Of a DNA stretch of 64,000 nt, positions 33,343 to 43,759 are shown one piece after another. The DNA comes from Haliea alexandrii. Lineage in GTDB: Bacteria > Pseudomonadota > Gammaproteobacteria > Pseudomonadales > Halieaceae. Position 1 is the first letter of the stretch, and the number at the start of each line of letters is the position of its first letter. The notes under the pieces were generated by a model. The model was not told the origin of the DNA, made no database searches, and saw nothing but the letters and a program-made list of their open reading frames with translations. Location of the stretch: assembly GCF_003719295.1 (NCBI RefSeq), contig NZ_RFLW01000004.1, positions 62,001 to 126,000 on the forward strand, written 5' to 3'. A program made the position numbers and the translations under genes.

Positions 33343-35220
33343 ATGGTGGACGCGGATAACACGCCAGCAGTGCCGCAGCCACCCGTTGAGCTCACCCCCG
33401 TGGCTGACTTCCTCGCCACAACGCTACCTTTCGACACTCTGGCATCCAGCGAACTGGCCCGCCTGCTGCCGACGCTGGCAATCAGCTACCACACCCGAGG
33501 CGAGTGCTTTACCGCCGGCTCGGAACCCTGTGGCTTGCGCATCCTTCGCAGCGGCGCCGTGGACCTGCGCGATGCGGAAAACACGCTGCTCGATCGCCTG
33601 GGCGAGGGCGAGAGCTTTCATATCGACGGACTCAATGCCGAACGCGGCCAGGTGCAAGCCCGGGTCATTGAGGATGCACTGATCTACTTCCTGCCCGACA
33701 CCGCCTATCAGGCACTGCGACAGGCACACCGCAACATCGACCGCCATTTCAGCAGCCAGCGCAACCGCCGGCTGCGACGGGCAGCGCGCTATCAACCGGC
33801 GGCCAACGCCCTGCTGCAAAGTATCCGCGACACCATGAGTACGAACTTGCTCACGGTGCGCAGCAGCGACACCCTGCAGGCTGTCGCCGAGGCCATGACA
33901 CAACGGCGCGTGTCCTCCGCTCTGGTGCTCAGGGGCACACAGCTAGAGGGCATCATCACCGATCGCGATCTACGCGCCCGCGCGCTTACCGCGGCGCTTC
34001 CTGCCGACACCGCCATCGCCAACATCATGACGACCAACCCCGAAGCCATTGAGGCAGACTGCAGCCTGTTCGACGCCACCCTGCTCATGACCCGCCGCGG
34101 CTACCACCACCTGCCAGTCACCGAGGCTGGGGAGCTCTGCGGCATGCTCACCACCTCCGATCTGATTCTCGCGCGCCAGAATGATCCCGTGTATCTGGTA
34201 CAGCATATTTCGCGGCAGGACAGCCCCGAGGGCATAAAGACCTTGCTGGAGGGCATGCCCGGACTGGTGGTGCAGTGGAGCCAGTCCGGCATGCATGCAC
34301 ATCAGGTAAGCCGGGTACTGACGGCCATCTCGGATGCCGTCACCGTGCGCCTCATACAGCTGGCGGAAACCGAGCTGGGGCCTGCACCTGCGGCCTGGTG
34401 CTGGGTGGGCTTCGGCTCGCAGGCGCGCGCCGAGCAGCTGTTCGGGGCCGATCAGGACAACGGCATGATCCTCTCAGACGAGGCGCGCGATGCTGACGCG
34501 GGCTGGTTTTCAAGCCTTGCACAGCGGGTCTGTGATGGCCTGCAGCTCTGTGGTTATCCGTACTGCCGGGGCGGGGTCATGGCCACCACGGACAGCTGGC
34601 GGCAACCGCTGCAGCGCTGGCAGGACACTGTGCGCAATTGGACCGCAACGCCGTCTCCTGCGGCAGTGATGCGAGTGAGCATCTTCTTTGACCTGCGCGC
34701 GATCTACGGCGACGAACGTTTGTGCGCACAGCTGCAGCGGGTGATGTTGCAGGAGGCCTCGCGCAATTCGATCTTCCTCGCAGCACTCGCCGCCAACGCG
34801 CTGGAAAGCCGCCCACCGCTCGGCATGTTCAGACGCTTCGTGGTCGAGCGCAACGGTGAGCACCGCGATGCTGTGGACCTGAAAAAACGCGGGGTGCTAC
34901 CGATCACAGAGATCGTGCGCTTGCACGCACTGGCGAATGGGATAGCGGCGGTCAACACGGAAGAGCGCCTGCAGGCGCTGACGCGTGAGAAGAAACTGAC
35001 TATGGGTGACGGTCGCAACCTGGCCGACGCCCTGCACTGCGTGCAACAGCAGCGTTTGCAACATCAGTGCCAGCAGATTCTGGCAGGCGAGCCACCGGAC
35101 AATTTCCTCAAGCCCCACGGACTGCCTACGCTGGCGCGGGAGCAATTGCGCGATGCGTTCACCCTGATCGACGAGTCGCAGGCCGCCGTGCGCCAGACCT
35201 ATCGAGCAGGGATGAATTGA
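33343..35220 (+). CDS. Cyclic-nucleotide-binding/CBS/DUF294 nucleotidyltransferase-like protein
   Basis: Protein of 625 residues: an N-terminal cNMP-binding-like domain (about 20-130), two CBS domains (about 160-290; MSTNLLTVRSSDTL and IMTTNPEAIEADCSL), then a DUF294 nucleotidyltransferase-like domain containing GFGSQARAEQLFGADQDNG, with the GS and DxD residues of the polymerase-beta type fold, and a DUF294 C-terminal domain. The CBS pair probably senses adenine nucleotides. This family recurs beside CrbS/CrbR and acetate symporters, but its biochemical role is unknown; protein nucleotidylylation is a possibility, as in GlnD-like enzymes. Its stop overlaps the next start. Confidence 0.85.
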   Translation: MVDADNTPAVPQPPVELTPVADFLATTLPFDTLASSELARLLPTLAISYHTRGECFTAGSEPCGLRILRSGAVDLRDAENTLLDRLGEGESFHIDGLNAERGQVQARVIEDALIYFLPDTAYQALRQAHRNIDRHFSSQRNRRLRRAARYQPAANALLQSIRDTMSTNLLTVRSSDTLQAVAEAMTQRRVSSALVLRGTQLEGIITDRDLRARALTAALPADTAIANIMTTNPEAIEADCSLFDATLLMTRRGYHHLPVTEAGELCGMLTTSDLILARQNDPVYLVQHISRQDSPEGIKTLLEGMPGLVVQWSQSGMHAHQVSRVLTAISDAVTVRLIQLAETELGPAPAAWCWVGFGSQARAEQLFGADQDNGMILSDEARDADAGWFSSLAQRVCDGLQLCGYPYCRGGVMATTDSWRQPLQRWQDTVRNWTATPSPAAVMRVSIFFDLRAIYGDERLCAQLQRVMLQEASRNSIFLAALAANALESRPPLGMFRRFVVERNGEHRDAVDLKKRGVLPITEIVRLHALANGIAAVNTEERLQALTREKKLTMGDGRNLADALHCVQQQRLQHQCQQILAGEPPDNFLKPHGLPTLAREQLRDAFTLIDESQAAVRQTYRAGMN

Positions 35221-35885
35221 TGTGGCTGGCTCTGCGCCGCGCGCGCTGCAAAAGGCGCGCGGCTGGAACACCGCTGGCAGCCTGCTGGAGTCACGCTTTA
35301 CCCAGAGGGGGCGCCATCTGCGCCGAGGTGCCTTTTCTGGTCTGCGACGGAGAGATGTCCTCTCTGGACCCGGCCACAGGTGCCCTGCTCAGCCTCGGCT
35401 GGGTCACCATTGAGGAGGGCGCCATCCAGCTGGGCAGCGCCCGGCACTACCTGATTAGCGGCGCGCAGGCAGTTGGACAAAGTGCCACTATTCATCATAT
35501 CCACGACCGGGAGCTGGCGCAGGGGCTGCCCGCAGCGGAGGTGATGACGGCATTCCTGCAGGAAGCGGCCGGTAAGGTGCTGGTGTTTCACCACGCCGTA
35601 CTGGATATCGCCTTCCTCAACCGGTGTTGTGAGCAGCTGTATGGCGCGCCCCTGCTGCTGCCCACCCTCGACACGTTGCGCCTGGAACAGCGACAGCGTG
35701 AGCGCCGGGGCCAGGCCTGCGCACCCGGCGCACTCACGCTAGCCAGCTGTCGAGAACGCTACGGTTTGCCCGCACATGCGGCACACAACGCACTGCTGGA
35801 CGCCATCGCCACCGGCGAGCTGCTCCTGGCACAGATTGCACACCGCGGTAAACACACGGACGTGCGCCTGCGCGACCTGCGCTAG
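35220..35885 (+). CDS. DnaQ-like 3'-5' exonuclease domain protein
   Basis: I start at the ATG at 35220 that shares a base with the DUF294 stop (TGATG), giving 221 residues; the longer frame from 35067 lies inside that gene. The DEDD-type exonuclease signature is visible: DGEMSSLDPATG (Exo I, Asp-x-Glu), HHAVLDIAFLN (Exo II) and HAAHNALLDAIATGELLL (Exo III, DEDDh form with His). Such proteins are annotated as DNA polymerase III epsilon-like, and this type regularly accompanies DUF294 proteins in acetate-switch loci. It is unlikely to be the replicative proofreading subunit. Confidence 0.85.
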   Translation: MWLALRRARCKRRAAGTPLAACWSHALPRGGAICAEVPFLVCDGEMSSLDPATGALLSLGWVTIEEGAIQLGSARHYLISGAQAVGQSATIHHIHDRELAQGLPAAEVMTAFLQEAAGKVLVFHHAVLDIAFLNRCCEQLYGAPLLLPTLDTLRLEQRQRERRGQACAPGALTLASCRERYGLPAHAAHNALLDAIATGELLLAQIAHRGKHTDVRLRDLR

Positions 35886-35894
35886 CAGCCCCCG

Positions 35895-37835
35895 TCAGCT
35901 GACCGGGTGCGCGCGATTCGCCACCAGGTGATCAACCACCGAGGGATCGGCCAGGGTGCTGGTATCACCGAGATTGGCCACTTCGTTTTCGGCAATCTTG
36001 CGCAGAATACGCCGCATGATCTTGCCGGAGCGCGTCTTGGGCAAACCTGGCGCCCACTGGATGACATCGGGCTTGGCAATCGCCCCGATTTCACTGGCAC
36101 ACAATTGCACCAGTTCCTTGCGCAGCGTCTCACTGGGTTCAACGCCGTCCATGGGTGTAACAAAGCAGTAAATGCCCTGCCCCTTGATATCGTGCGGGTA
36201 GCCAACCACAGCCGCCTCCGCGATATCCTCATGCAGGACCAGTGCGCTCTCCACCTCGGCGGTTCCCATGCGGTGGCCAGACACATTGAGCACATCGTCC
36301 ACGCGACCGGTAATCCAGTAGTAGCCGTCCGCATCCCGCGTGGCGCCATCACCGGTGAAGTAGTAACCGGGATAGTTGCTGAAGTAGGTGTCCACCATGC
36401 GCTGGTGATCGCCGTAGATCGTGCGGATCTGGCTCGGCCAGGATGCCTTGATGACCAGGTACCCGGCGCCGGCGCCTTCAATTTCGCTGCCGTCCTCGTT
36501 GAGTAGCGCAAGCTGCACGCCGAAAAACGGCATGCTCGCAGAGCCGGGCTTCAGGTCCGTGGCGCCGGGCAGGGGCGTAATCATCTGCGCGCCGGTTTCC
36601 GTTTGCCACCAGGTATCGACGATGGGGCAGCGGGAGTCACCCACCACGCGGTAATACCACTCCCACGCTTCCGGGTTGATCGGCTCACCCACCGAGCCCA
36701 GCAGCCGGAGGCTCGCCCGGGAACTGCGTTTCACCGGCGCATCGCCATGGGCATGCAGGGAGCGGATCGCGGTCGGTGCCGTGTAGAAGGTATTGACCTG
36801 GTGTTTGTCGATCACCTCCCAACACCGCCCCGAATCGGGCCAGGTGGGCACACCTTCAAACATCAGGGTGGTGGCGCCATTGGCCAACGGGCCGTAGAGA
36901 ATATAGGTGTGACCGGTGACCCAGCCAACGTCCGCAGTGCACCAGAACACCTCGCCTTCGCGGTAGTCGAAGGTGTATTTGAAGGTCATTGCCGCCTGCA
37001 GCAGGTAACCGCCGGTGGTGTGCAACACCCCTTTGGGCTTGCCGGTTGAGCCCGATGTATACAGGATGAACAGCGGGTCCTCCGCGTCCATGCTCTCCGG
37101 TTCGCAGGCACTTGCCGCCGCCGCAGTGGCATCAACGTAACAGACGTCCCTGCCCTCCTGCCACGCTATGTCCGCGCCGGTGACCCGCGCGACGATGCAG
37201 GTGTGCACGTTGGGACAGGACTCCAGAGCGGCATCCACATTGCTTTTCAGAGCGATCGTCTTGCCGCCCCGACGGCCCTCGTCGGCGGTGATGACCGTCT
37301 GGCAGTCGGCATCCTGTATACGGTCGACAATGGCGGTCGGTGAAAAACCACCAAACACCACCGAGTGGACAGCGCCAATTCGCGTACAGGCCAGCATGGC
37401 ATAGGCCGCCTCGGGCACCATGGGCATGTAGATGCACACCCGGTCGCCTTTGCCGACGCCGCGTGCGCGCAGTACATTGGCTAACTTGCAGACCTGCTCG
37501 TGCAGTTCACGATAGGTGATGTGCTGGCTTTGCGTCGGGTCATCGCCCTCCCAGAGCAGGGCTGTCTGATCGGCGCGGGTGGCCAGGTGACGGTCAATGC
37601 AATTGACGCTCACGTTCAGGCGCCCGCCGGTGAACCAGCTGGCGCGCCCTTCGTGAAAGTCGTAATCGACTACCGTCTGCCAGGGCTGGTCCCACTGCAG
37701 GAACTCGGTGGCCTGCTCGCCCCAGAAACCCGCCGGGTCTTCCACCGAGCGCTGGTACATCTGGCGATAACGCTCGGGCGTAATGTGCGCATCGCGGAAA
37801 TTGTCGGGAATTTTATGCAGGGGAAAATTGGACAT
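35895..37835 (-). CDS. acs: Acetyl-CoA synthetase
   Basis: Protein of 646 residues, the normal Acs length. Motifs: [15 protein letters not shown] (phosphate-binding loop), [18 protein letters not shown], and the C-terminal SGKIMRR, whose lysine is the residue acetylated to switch the enzyme off. It converts acetate, ATP and CoA to acetyl-CoA. It converges on the exonuclease gene with nine bases between stops. Its promoter carries the same 16-bp palindrome as crbR and the symporter operon, consistent with CrbR control. Confidence 0.97.
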   Translation of the reverse strand: MSNFPLHKIPDNFRDAHITPERYRQMYQRSVEDPAGFWGEQATEFLQWDQPWQTVVDYDFHEGRASWFTGGRLNVSVNCIDRHLATRADQTALLWEGDDPTQSQHITYRELHEQVCKLANVLRARGVGKGDRVCIYMPMVPEAAYAMLACTRIGAVHSVVFGGFSPTAIVDRIQDADCQTVITADEGRRGGKTIALKSNVDAALESCPNVHTCIVARVTGADIAWQEGRDVCYVDATAAAASACEPESMDAEDPLFILYTSGSTGKPKGVLHTTGGYLLQAAMTFKYTFDYREGEVFWCTADVGWVTGHTYILYGPLANGATTLMFEGVPTWPDSGRCWEVIDKHQVNTFYTAPTAIRSLHAHGDAPVKRSSRASLRLLGSVGEPINPEAWEWYYRVVGDSRCPIVDTWWQTETGAQMITPLPGATDLKPGSASMPFFGVQLALLNEDGSEIEGAGAGYLVIKASWPSQIRTIYGDHQRMVDTYFSNYPGYYFTGDGATRDADGYYWITGRVDDVLNVSGHRMGTAEVESALVLHEDIAEAAVVGYPHDIKGQGIYCFVTPMDGVEPSETLRKELVQLCASEIGAIAKPDVIQWAPGLPKTRSGKIMRRILRKIAENEVANLGDTSTLADPSVVDHLVANRAHPVS

Positions 37836-37866
37836 GTTATTGCTTCCGCCGGTGACTTTGCACCCG

Positions 37867-37910
37867 ATAATACTGCGTTAACGGGGCGGCGCAACTCGAC
37901 CAAGGTCTAA
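37867..37910 (-). promoter_or_regulatory. acs promoter with shared palindrome, copy 4
   Basis: On the minus strand TTAGACCTTGGTCGAG (37910-37895) is followed by a -10-like TATTAT (37872-37867). The motif centre lies about 31 bases before the -10, as at the symporter promoter. The acs start codon is 32 bases further down. The motif ends ten bases from the MBL hydrolase stop. Confidence 0.6.
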
Positions 37911-37920
37911 GCCCGAAGGT

Positions 37921-38754
37921 TCAGCCCAGCCAGGTCCAGCGTTCCGCCGGAGCATCGCTGCGCGCACGTCCTTCCGAAGCCAGTTTGATCAGGTGAGCCG
38001 ACAGGGAGAGCTTCGCCCACTCATGACGGGCAGCGTCAACATCGTCGTACACCACTTTGACCAGCGCATCGAGATCGCCCTCGCCGAGTGCGGACAGGCC
38101 TGCAATGACTTTGCGCTCCCGCGCCAGGCGATGCTCCACCAGGCCAGCAACTTCCTGCACAGGGGTGTGAATGAGCTCACCGTGGCCCGGGGCAATGCTT
38201 TGCAGTGGGTAGTCCAGCAACAGTCGCAGCGACTCGATATACGCCTTCATGTCGCCACCGGGAGGCACGATCACCACAGTAGAGCCGTTCATGATGTGGT
38301 CACCGGCAAACAGCATGCCGTCGTCTTCCAGCAGGAAGCAGTAGTGATTGCTGACATGCCCCGGCGTATGCAGCGCTCGCAGAGTAAACTCGGGGGCTTG
38401 CAGCACCCAGTTGTGGTCAAGCAGTGTTGTGGGCGCGAAAGTATCGTCCTGAAAGCGGTCGTCCGCCGGTAGCGCGCCAATCACCTCGGCGCCGGTGGCA
38501 GCGGCTACCGCCTGCCAGGCAGGTGAGTGATCGGGATGGGTGTGCGTGCAGATGATCCAGCGTATGCGGCCCTCACCCGCCGCGACAATCGCCTCGATAT
38601 GTTCTGGAATGGCCGGGCCGGGGTCCACCACCGCCACCTGCTCGCTGCCGAGCAGATAGGTGTTGGTGCCGGGGCCGGTCATCATGCCCGGATTCGGCGC
38701 CACCAGACGGCGCACGCGATCATTGAGGCGAAAAGGCACTCCGTGTTCGAACAT
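37921..38754 (-). CDS. MBL-fold metallohydrolase
   Basis: Protein of 277 residues with the metallo-beta-lactamase metal site THTHPDHS (His71, His73, Asp75, His76), a third histidine in HTPGHVSNH, Asp in FAGDHIM and a final His in PGHGELI. The N-terminal GMMTGPGTNTYLLG and the C-terminal winged-helix-like tail are those of LACTB2/glyoxalase II-like hydrolases. The substrate is not known; a thioester or phosphodiester is usual. It follows fabV by three bases, so the two are co-transcribed. Confidence 0.85.
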   Translation of the reverse strand: MFEHGVPFRLNDRVRRLVAPNPGMMTGPGTNTYLLGSEQVAVVDPGPAIPEHIEAIVAAGEGRIRWIICTHTHPDHSPAWQAVAAATGAEVIGALPADDRFQDDTFAPTTLLDHNWVLQAPEFTLRALHTPGHVSNHYCFLLEDDGMLFAGDHIMNGSTVVIVPPGGDMKAYIESLRLLLDYPLQSIAPGHGELIHTPVQEVAGLVEHRLARERKVIAGLSALGEGDLDALVKVVYDDVDAARHEWAKLSLSAHLIKLASEGRARSDAPAERWTWLG

Positions 38755-38757
38755 CGC

Positions 38758-39948
38758 CTACACCATATTCCGGATGGGGACGAGCGGGTTCACGTCTGCG
38801 TCGTAATCCACCCCGTCCACCTCGAAACCAAACAACTGCAAAAACTCGCGCCGATACCCCTGGAAGTCCGACAGCTCGTGCAGATTGTCGGTATCGATCT
38901 GCTGCCAGAGTGCGGCGACTTCCGACTGCACGGCGGGGTCGAGCTCCTTGCCATCGGCACGCAGGCGACCCATGTCATCCAGCGCAGGTGAGGGATTGTA
39001 GAGCGCGTTGCGGAACAGGCCATCGACCTGCTCGATACAGCCCTCGTGTATACCCCGTGCTTTCATCACCTTGAACAGAATGGCCAGGTATATTGGCATT
39101 GCCGGAATAGCCGCGCTGGCCTGGGTCACCACGGCTTTTAACACGGAGACGCGCGCATCCCCGCCGTGAGCGGAGAGACGCTCACGAATGCCTTCCACGC
39201 GTCGATCCAAATCCTGTTTCGCCGCGCCAATGGTGCCGTGCCAGTAAATGTCCCAGGTCATCTTCTCGCCGATGTAGGTGTAAGCGGTGGTCTTTGCGCC
39301 GGCCGCGAGCACGCCCGCGGCGTCCAGCGCCTCCATCCACATCTGCCAGTCTTCCCCGCCCATCACCGCCACGGTGTTGTCGATTTCCTCCTGCGTCGCA
39401 GGTTCAAGGTGGAAGTCCTGCACCTCTTGCTTGTCGGTGTTCACGCCCTTCTGCACGGTGGGCTTGCCGATGGGCTTCAGGGTGGAGTTGTGCACCACCC
39501 CGGTGACCGGGTGCTGCCGGCGCGGGGAAGCCAGGCTGTAGACGACCAGATCAACCTGACCCATATCCTCACGGATGGTGGCAATGGCCTTCTGCTTGAC
39601 CTCATCACTGAAGGCATCACCGTTGATGCTCTTCGCGTACAGGCCCTCGGCCTCAGCGGCGGCATGAAACGCAGCGCTGTTGTACCAGCCGGCGGTACCC
39701 GGTTTACTCTCGGTGCCCTCTTTCTCAAAGAAAATGCCCAGCGTTGCGGCACCGGCACCAAATGCAGCGGTGATGCGGGAGGCCAGTCCATAACCGGTCG
39801 AGGCACCAATCACCAGAACACGCTTGGGGCCATTGGCCAGCGGGCCTTGTTGCTGCACATAGTCAATCTGGTTGCGGACGTTGGTGGCGCAGCCTGCCGG
39901 GTGAGTCGTGGTGCAGAGGAAACCGCGCACGCGGGGCTTTATGATCAT
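38758..39948 (-). CDS. fabV: Enoyl-[acyl-carrier-protein] reductase FabV
   Basis: Protein of 396 residues, N-terminus [20 protein letters not shown] as in all FabV. The NADH-binding motif [15 protein letters not shown] lies at 44-58, and the active site has the FabV-specific Tyr235-(8)-Lys244 spacing in [10 protein letters not shown]. It reduces trans-2-enoyl-ACP (or CoA) in fatty acid synthesis and is naturally insensitive to triclosan. No FabI is visible in the window, so I cannot say whether it is the only enoyl reductase. The gap upstream has no strong ribosome binding site. Confidence 0.95.
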   Translation of the reverse strand: MIIKPRVRGFLCTTTHPAGCATNVRNQIDYVQQQGPLANGPKRVLVIGASTGYGLASRITAAFGAGAATLGIFFEKEGTESKPGTAGWYNSAAFHAAAEAEGLYAKSINGDAFSDEVKQKAIATIREDMGQVDLVVYSLASPRRQHPVTGVVHNSTLKPIGKPTVQKGVNTDKQEVQDFHLEPATQEEIDNTVAVMGGEDWQMWMEALDAAGVLAAGAKTTAYTYIGEKMTWDIYWHGTIGAAKQDLDRRVEGIRERLSAHGGDARVSVLKAVVTQASAAIPAMPIYLAILFKVMKARGIHEGCIEQVDGLFRNALYNPSPALDDMGRLRADGKELDPAVQSEVAALWQQIDTDNLHELSDFQGYRREFLQLFGFEVDGVDYDADVNPLVPIRNMV

Positions 39949-40044
39949 GATCGGTTGTTTCCCTGATTCTGTTCAGTCGAATGCGCCCCTGCGGACGCAG
40001 CCGCGAGTGTATCACAGGCCTCACCACCTCAAAGACGCGTTCGC

Positions 40045-40077
40045 CTGTCACAGACCGGTCACCGAACTGTTACCTCA
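40045..40077 (+). promoter_or_regulatory. Pho-box-like triple 11-bp repeat
   Basis: Three head-to-tail 11-base units: CTGTCACAGAC, CGGTCACCGAA and CTGTTACCTCA. The PhoB consensus is a tandem 11-base repeat beginning CTGTCAT, so the match is good at the seven-base cores, which keep the exact 11-base period. It ends 73 bases before the lipoprotein start at 40150. PhoB binding is inferred; I see no clear -10. Confidence 0.6.
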
Positions 40078-40149
40078 GTGCCATCACCGCGTCACAAAGT
40101 CCTCGCACCATGCAGTGATACTTCACTGGCGAACCAAACGGAGAACCCC

Positions 40150-41997
40150 ATGCGTCGACTCAACCCCTGGCTACTGGCCACTTGCCTGACGTTGCCTGCC
40201 CTGCTGGCCGGCTGCGATGGCGACGATGGCCGCGACGGACTCGATGGCGCTGACGGGAGCCCGGGGGAGCAGGGAGCGCCGGGGGAAAACGCCACCAACA
40301 GCCGCATCGCACTGAATTTTCTGGGCCGCTACGAAACCGGAGAGTTCGATGAGAGCGCCGCGGAAATTGTCGATTATGACCCGGCAACACGCCAGGCCTT
40401 CGTGGTTAACGCGCAATCCGGCAGGGTGGACATCCTCGACATCAGCGCACCCGATATGCCCGTGCTGGCAGGCACGCTGAACGTGGCGGCCGATATCGCC
40501 AGCGCCGTGCCCGCGCTGGCTGGCGCGGAAGCGCTGGGCGCTGCCAATAGTGTCGCGGTTGCCGGAAATCTGCTGGCCGTGGCCGTTGAAGCCGACACCA
40601 AACAGGACAACGGCTACGTCGCCCTGTACCAGACAGACGGCACATTCCTTTCCGCCACCGAAGCCGGCGCGCTCCCCGACATGCTGGCGTTCACCCCGGA
40701 CGGCAACACGCTGCTGGTCGCCAACGAAGGCGAGCCCAATGGAGACTACAGTGTCGACCCTGAAGGCAGCATCACGCTGATCGATCTCACTGGCGGGGCT
40801 GGCAATCCCGTGAGCCGTACGCTGCGCTTCACCGACTTCAATACCGGTGGCAGCAAGACATTGGGGGCCGATGTACGCATTTCCGCCAAGAGCGCGAGCA
40901 TTGCACAGGATATCGAACCGGAATTCATCACCGTATCAGCGGACGGCAGCACGGCCTGGGTCGCCCTGCAGGAAAACAATGCACTGGCGGTGGTCGACGT
41001 GGCAGCAGGCGAAATCAGCGCAGTCATCGGCCTGGGCTACAAGGATCATGGCCTGACCGGCAATGGCCTCGACGCCAGCAACCGGGACGGTGGCACCAAC
41101 ATCCGCGCGTGGCCACTGCGCGGAACCTACATGCCGGACAGCCTGAAGAGCTATACGGTCAATGGCACCACGTATGTGGTCAGTGCCAACGAGGGGGATG
41201 GCCGTGAATATCTGACCGACGCGGCCAGCGAGGCCGAGTGCAGCGCACAGGGCGGTTTCGACTACGATGACGGCGACTGCTTTCACTATCTCGACGAGAT
41301 ACGCGTCGGCGACATTCTGGATACCGGCGCGACCATCGAACTGGCAAACCTGGAGCGCTTTGCACCGGACCTCGACACACTGACCGACAACGCCAACCTC
41401 GGTCGTATCAAGGTTATTACCAACCTCGGCGTACGTGACTGTCCCACCGGCAGCCTGGAGGCGAGCGGACAGCCCACCGCAGGCTGCGTGTATGAGCAAC
41501 TCTACAGCTTCGGCGCGCGCTCCTTCAGCATCTGGGACAGCCGCAACGGCGCACGGGTATTCGACAGCGGTGCCGACTTCGAACTTATCACCGCGCAGCG
41601 CCTGACTGAGGGTTTCAACGCCAGCAACGACGACAATGCCAGTGATGATCGCTCCGACGACAAAGGCCCGGAGCCAGAAGCCTTGGAGATCGCCCGCATC
41701 GACGGCAAGTTCTATGCGTTTGTCGGACTCGAGCGTGTGGGTGGCATCATGGTCTACGACATCAGCAACCCGGAGAGCGCGGAGTTTGTGCAATACATCA
41801 ACACGCGAGACTTCAGCCAAGACATAGACAGCCTGGTCGATGGCGGCAACTTCTCTGCGGTGGGTGACCTGGGCCCCGAATCCATTCGTTTCGTGCCGGC
41901 CGAGCAAAGCCCGAATGGCGAGGCGCTGTTGATTGTCGGTAACGAGGTGAGCGGCACGACTGCCCTGTTTGCAGTCAGCCTGGTGAGCGGGGAGTGA
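40150..41997 (+). CDS. Choice-of-anchor I family lipoprotein, possibly a phosphatase-type protein
   Basis: Start at the ATG at 40150, giving 615 residues; the frame is open further up, but this start yields a proper lipoprotein signal with lipobox LLAGC (Cys22). A short collagen-like Gly-x-x stretch ([16 protein letters not shown]) follows. The rest is a beta-propeller-like domain with [58 protein letters not shown] and [15 protein letters not shown], the hallmark of choice-of-anchor I proteins, some of which are annotated as alkaline phosphatase. A Pho-box-like element upstream supports a phosphate-scavenging role. Catalysis is not proven. Confidence 0.8.
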   Translation: MRRLNPWLLATCLTLPALLAGCDGDDGRDGLDGADGSPGEQGAPGENATNSRIALNFLGRYETGEFDESAAEIVDYDPATRQAFVVNAQSGRVDILDISAPDMPVLAGTLNVAADIASAVPALAGAEALGAANSVAVAGNLLAVAVEADTKQDNGYVALYQTDGTFLSATEAGALPDMLAFTPDGNTLLVANEGEPNGDYSVDPEGSITLIDLTGGAGNPVSRTLRFTDFNTGGSKTLGADVRISAKSASIAQDIEPEFITVSADGSTAWVALQENNALAVVDVAAGEISAVIGLGYKDHGLTGNGLDASNRDGGTNIRAWPLRGTYMPDSLKSYTVNGTTYVVSANEGDGREYLTDAASEAECSAQGGFDYDDGDCFHYLDEIRVGDILDTGATIELANLERFAPDLDTLTDNANLGRIKVITNLGVRDCPTGSLEASGQPTAGCVYEQLYSFGARSFSIWDSRNGARVFDSGADFELITAQRLTEGFNASNDDNASDDRSDDKGPEPEALEIARIDGKFYAFVGLERVGGIMVYDISNPESAEFVQYINTRDFSQDIDSLVDGGNFSAVGDLGPESIRFVPAEQSPNGEALLIVGNEVSGTTALFAVSLVSGE

Positions 41998-43759
41998 CCG
42001 CCCCGCGCCGGCTGATCCAGACGGTCTGATAAGGTTCCAGCTGCAGTAACTGATCGAGGTCGGGGCAGGGTTGTCCGCTGATCAGGTCTTCCCAATCTGC
42101 TTCCTCGACCAGGTTCAGGTCGAGGAGGTTCAGCGGATGCGGTTCATCGGTGATATTGCTGACGCAGAATATCTGTTGCTCGGGCTCCCGGCTCTGGCGT
42201 GAGAAACCGAAGAAGGCAGTGCCGAGTTGCAAGGTGAACTGCGCCGCATTGGGATGAAACGCGGGCTGCTCACCACGCAAGCGCAATAGAGCCTCCAATG
42301 CCAGCATCACCTGTCGGTGCGGGCTGGCGGCGTTGCCCAGCTCTGACTCCAGCTGCGCCCATTGCCACTGGTGGCGATTGATGGCCCGGTTGTGGCCGGT
42401 GTTTTCCATCCGCTGATAGTCATTGCGCGTGCCCAGCAGGCTGTGAATGTACACACCGGGAATACCCTCCAGCGCGAACATGATGGCGTGGGCGCACACG
42501 AAGCGGGCAAACCCCATTGTGTCTACCCCACGCACTGTGCCCTGCAGGGCATCAAACAACGCGATATTCACTTCGTAGGGGTGCTGTTCACCGCCTTCCA
42601 GGGCACGCCAAGACACCTGTCCGCCGAAGCCCTGCAGCGTCTTGAGCAATGCCGCCAGCTCCTCATCGCTGAGCAACCCCTCCGCCGGCCGCAGGCCTAT
42701 GCCATCGTGCGAGGCAACGAAATTGAAAAACGTCGTGCCACTGCGAGCAGGGGGCATCGCCATCAGCCACTGCCGGAGATAGGTGCAATCCCCGGTCAGC
42801 AATGTATTGATCAACAGGGGCGGCAGGGAAAAATTGTAGACACAGTGCGCCTCGTTGGCATTACCGAAATAGGAGAGGTTCTCCAGGTTCGGAATATTGG
42901 TTTCCGTGATCAGTATGGCATCCGGGCGGGCGTGCTCTATCAGCGTCCGCAACAGGCGCACGACTTCGTGGGTCTGCTCCAGGTTCAGACAGGTGGTTCC
43001 CGGGATTTTCCACAGGAAGGCAATGGCATCCAGGCGGAAAATGCGCACCCCCTGATCCAGATACAGCCGCACAATGCGCACGAACTGCAACAGCACCTCG
43101 GGGTTGCGAAAATCGAGGTCAACCTGGTCATGGCTGAAGGTACACCAGACATACCGGGGCCCGCGCGCTGTCTCTACGGCGCGCAGTAGCGGCGACGTGC
43201 GCGGCCTCACCACGGCGGAAAGGTCCTCCGCCGGGTCCGCGGTGAAGAAATAGTCGCGCCCCGGCGACTCATCGCGCAGGAAGTTTTCAAACCAGGGACT
43301 GCGGCTGGAACAGTGGTTGATCACCAGGTCGGCCATCAGGTCATAGGCGGACGCAATCGCGCCGATATCGTCCCAGTCCCCCAGTGCTTCGTTGACACTC
43401 GAGTAGTCCAGTACAGCGAAGCCGTCGTCTGAGGTCCAGGGGTAGAACGGCAGGATATGTACACCGCTGATCACGCCGTTGGCGTGTGCGTCGAGAAACC
43501 GTTTCAGCGTGTGCAGTGGCTTCTCATCCGGTGCCAGCAGGCTATCGCCATAGGTGATCAGCAGAGCATCACGTTCAGTCCACACATTCCTGGCAGGTGC
43601 CGGGCTCACGACCTCGCCCTCCAGACGCATGGCCTGCAGCAGCTGCAACGCCAATCCTGCCACTTGCGCACAGGCCTCGGTGTCGGCGTAGATGACCTCG
43701 AGGTGCTGCTCTACGCGCGCCTCCAGCCATTCCCTGTCGCTTTGGGTCGATGACGTCAC
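41975..43759 (-). CDS. GH13 sugar phosphorylase, probably glucosylglycerate phosphorylase
   Basis: The start is a GTG at 43759 overlapping the gpgS stop (GTGA), giving 594 residues. The GH13 catalytic set is present: nucleophile Asp244 in [10 protein letters not shown], acid/base Glu286 in LITETNIP and Asp352 in FVASHDGIG. It belongs to the sucrose-phosphorylase-like subfamily (GH13_18), which includes glucosylglycerate phosphorylases such as E. coli YcjM. Neighbouring gpgS, phosphatase and glycerate kinase genes favour phosphorolysis of glucosylglycerate to glucose 1-phosphate and glycerate over sucrose. Its end overlaps the convergent lipoprotein gene by 23 bases. Confidence 0.82.
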   Translation of the reverse strand: MTSSTQSDREWLEARVEQHLEVIYADTEACAQVAGLALQLLQAMRLEGEVVSPAPARNVWTERDALLITYGDSLLAPDEKPLHTLKRFLDAHANGVISGVHILPFYPWTSDDGFAVLDYSSVNEALGDWDDIGAIASAYDLMADLVINHCSSRSPWFENFLRDESPGRDYFFTADPAEDLSAVVRPRTSPLLRAVETARGPRYVWCTFSHDQVDLDFRNPEVLLQFVRIVRLYLDQGVRIFRLDAIAFLWKIPGTTCLNLEQTHEVVRLLRTLIEHARPDAILITETNIPNLENLSYFGNANEAHCVYNFSLPPLLINTLLTGDCTYLRQWLMAMPPARSGTTFFNFVASHDGIGLRPAEGLLSDEELAALLKTLQGFGGQVSWRALEGGEQHPYEVNIALFDALQGTVRGVDTMGFARFVCAHAIMFALEGIPGVYIHSLLGTRNDYQRMENTGHNRAINRHQWQWAQLESELGNAASPHRQVMLALEALLRLRGEQPAFHPNAAQFTLQLGTAFFGFSRQSREPEQQIFCVSNITDEPHPLNLLDLNLVEEADWEDLISGQPCPDLDQLLQLEPYQTVWISRRGAVTPRSPG

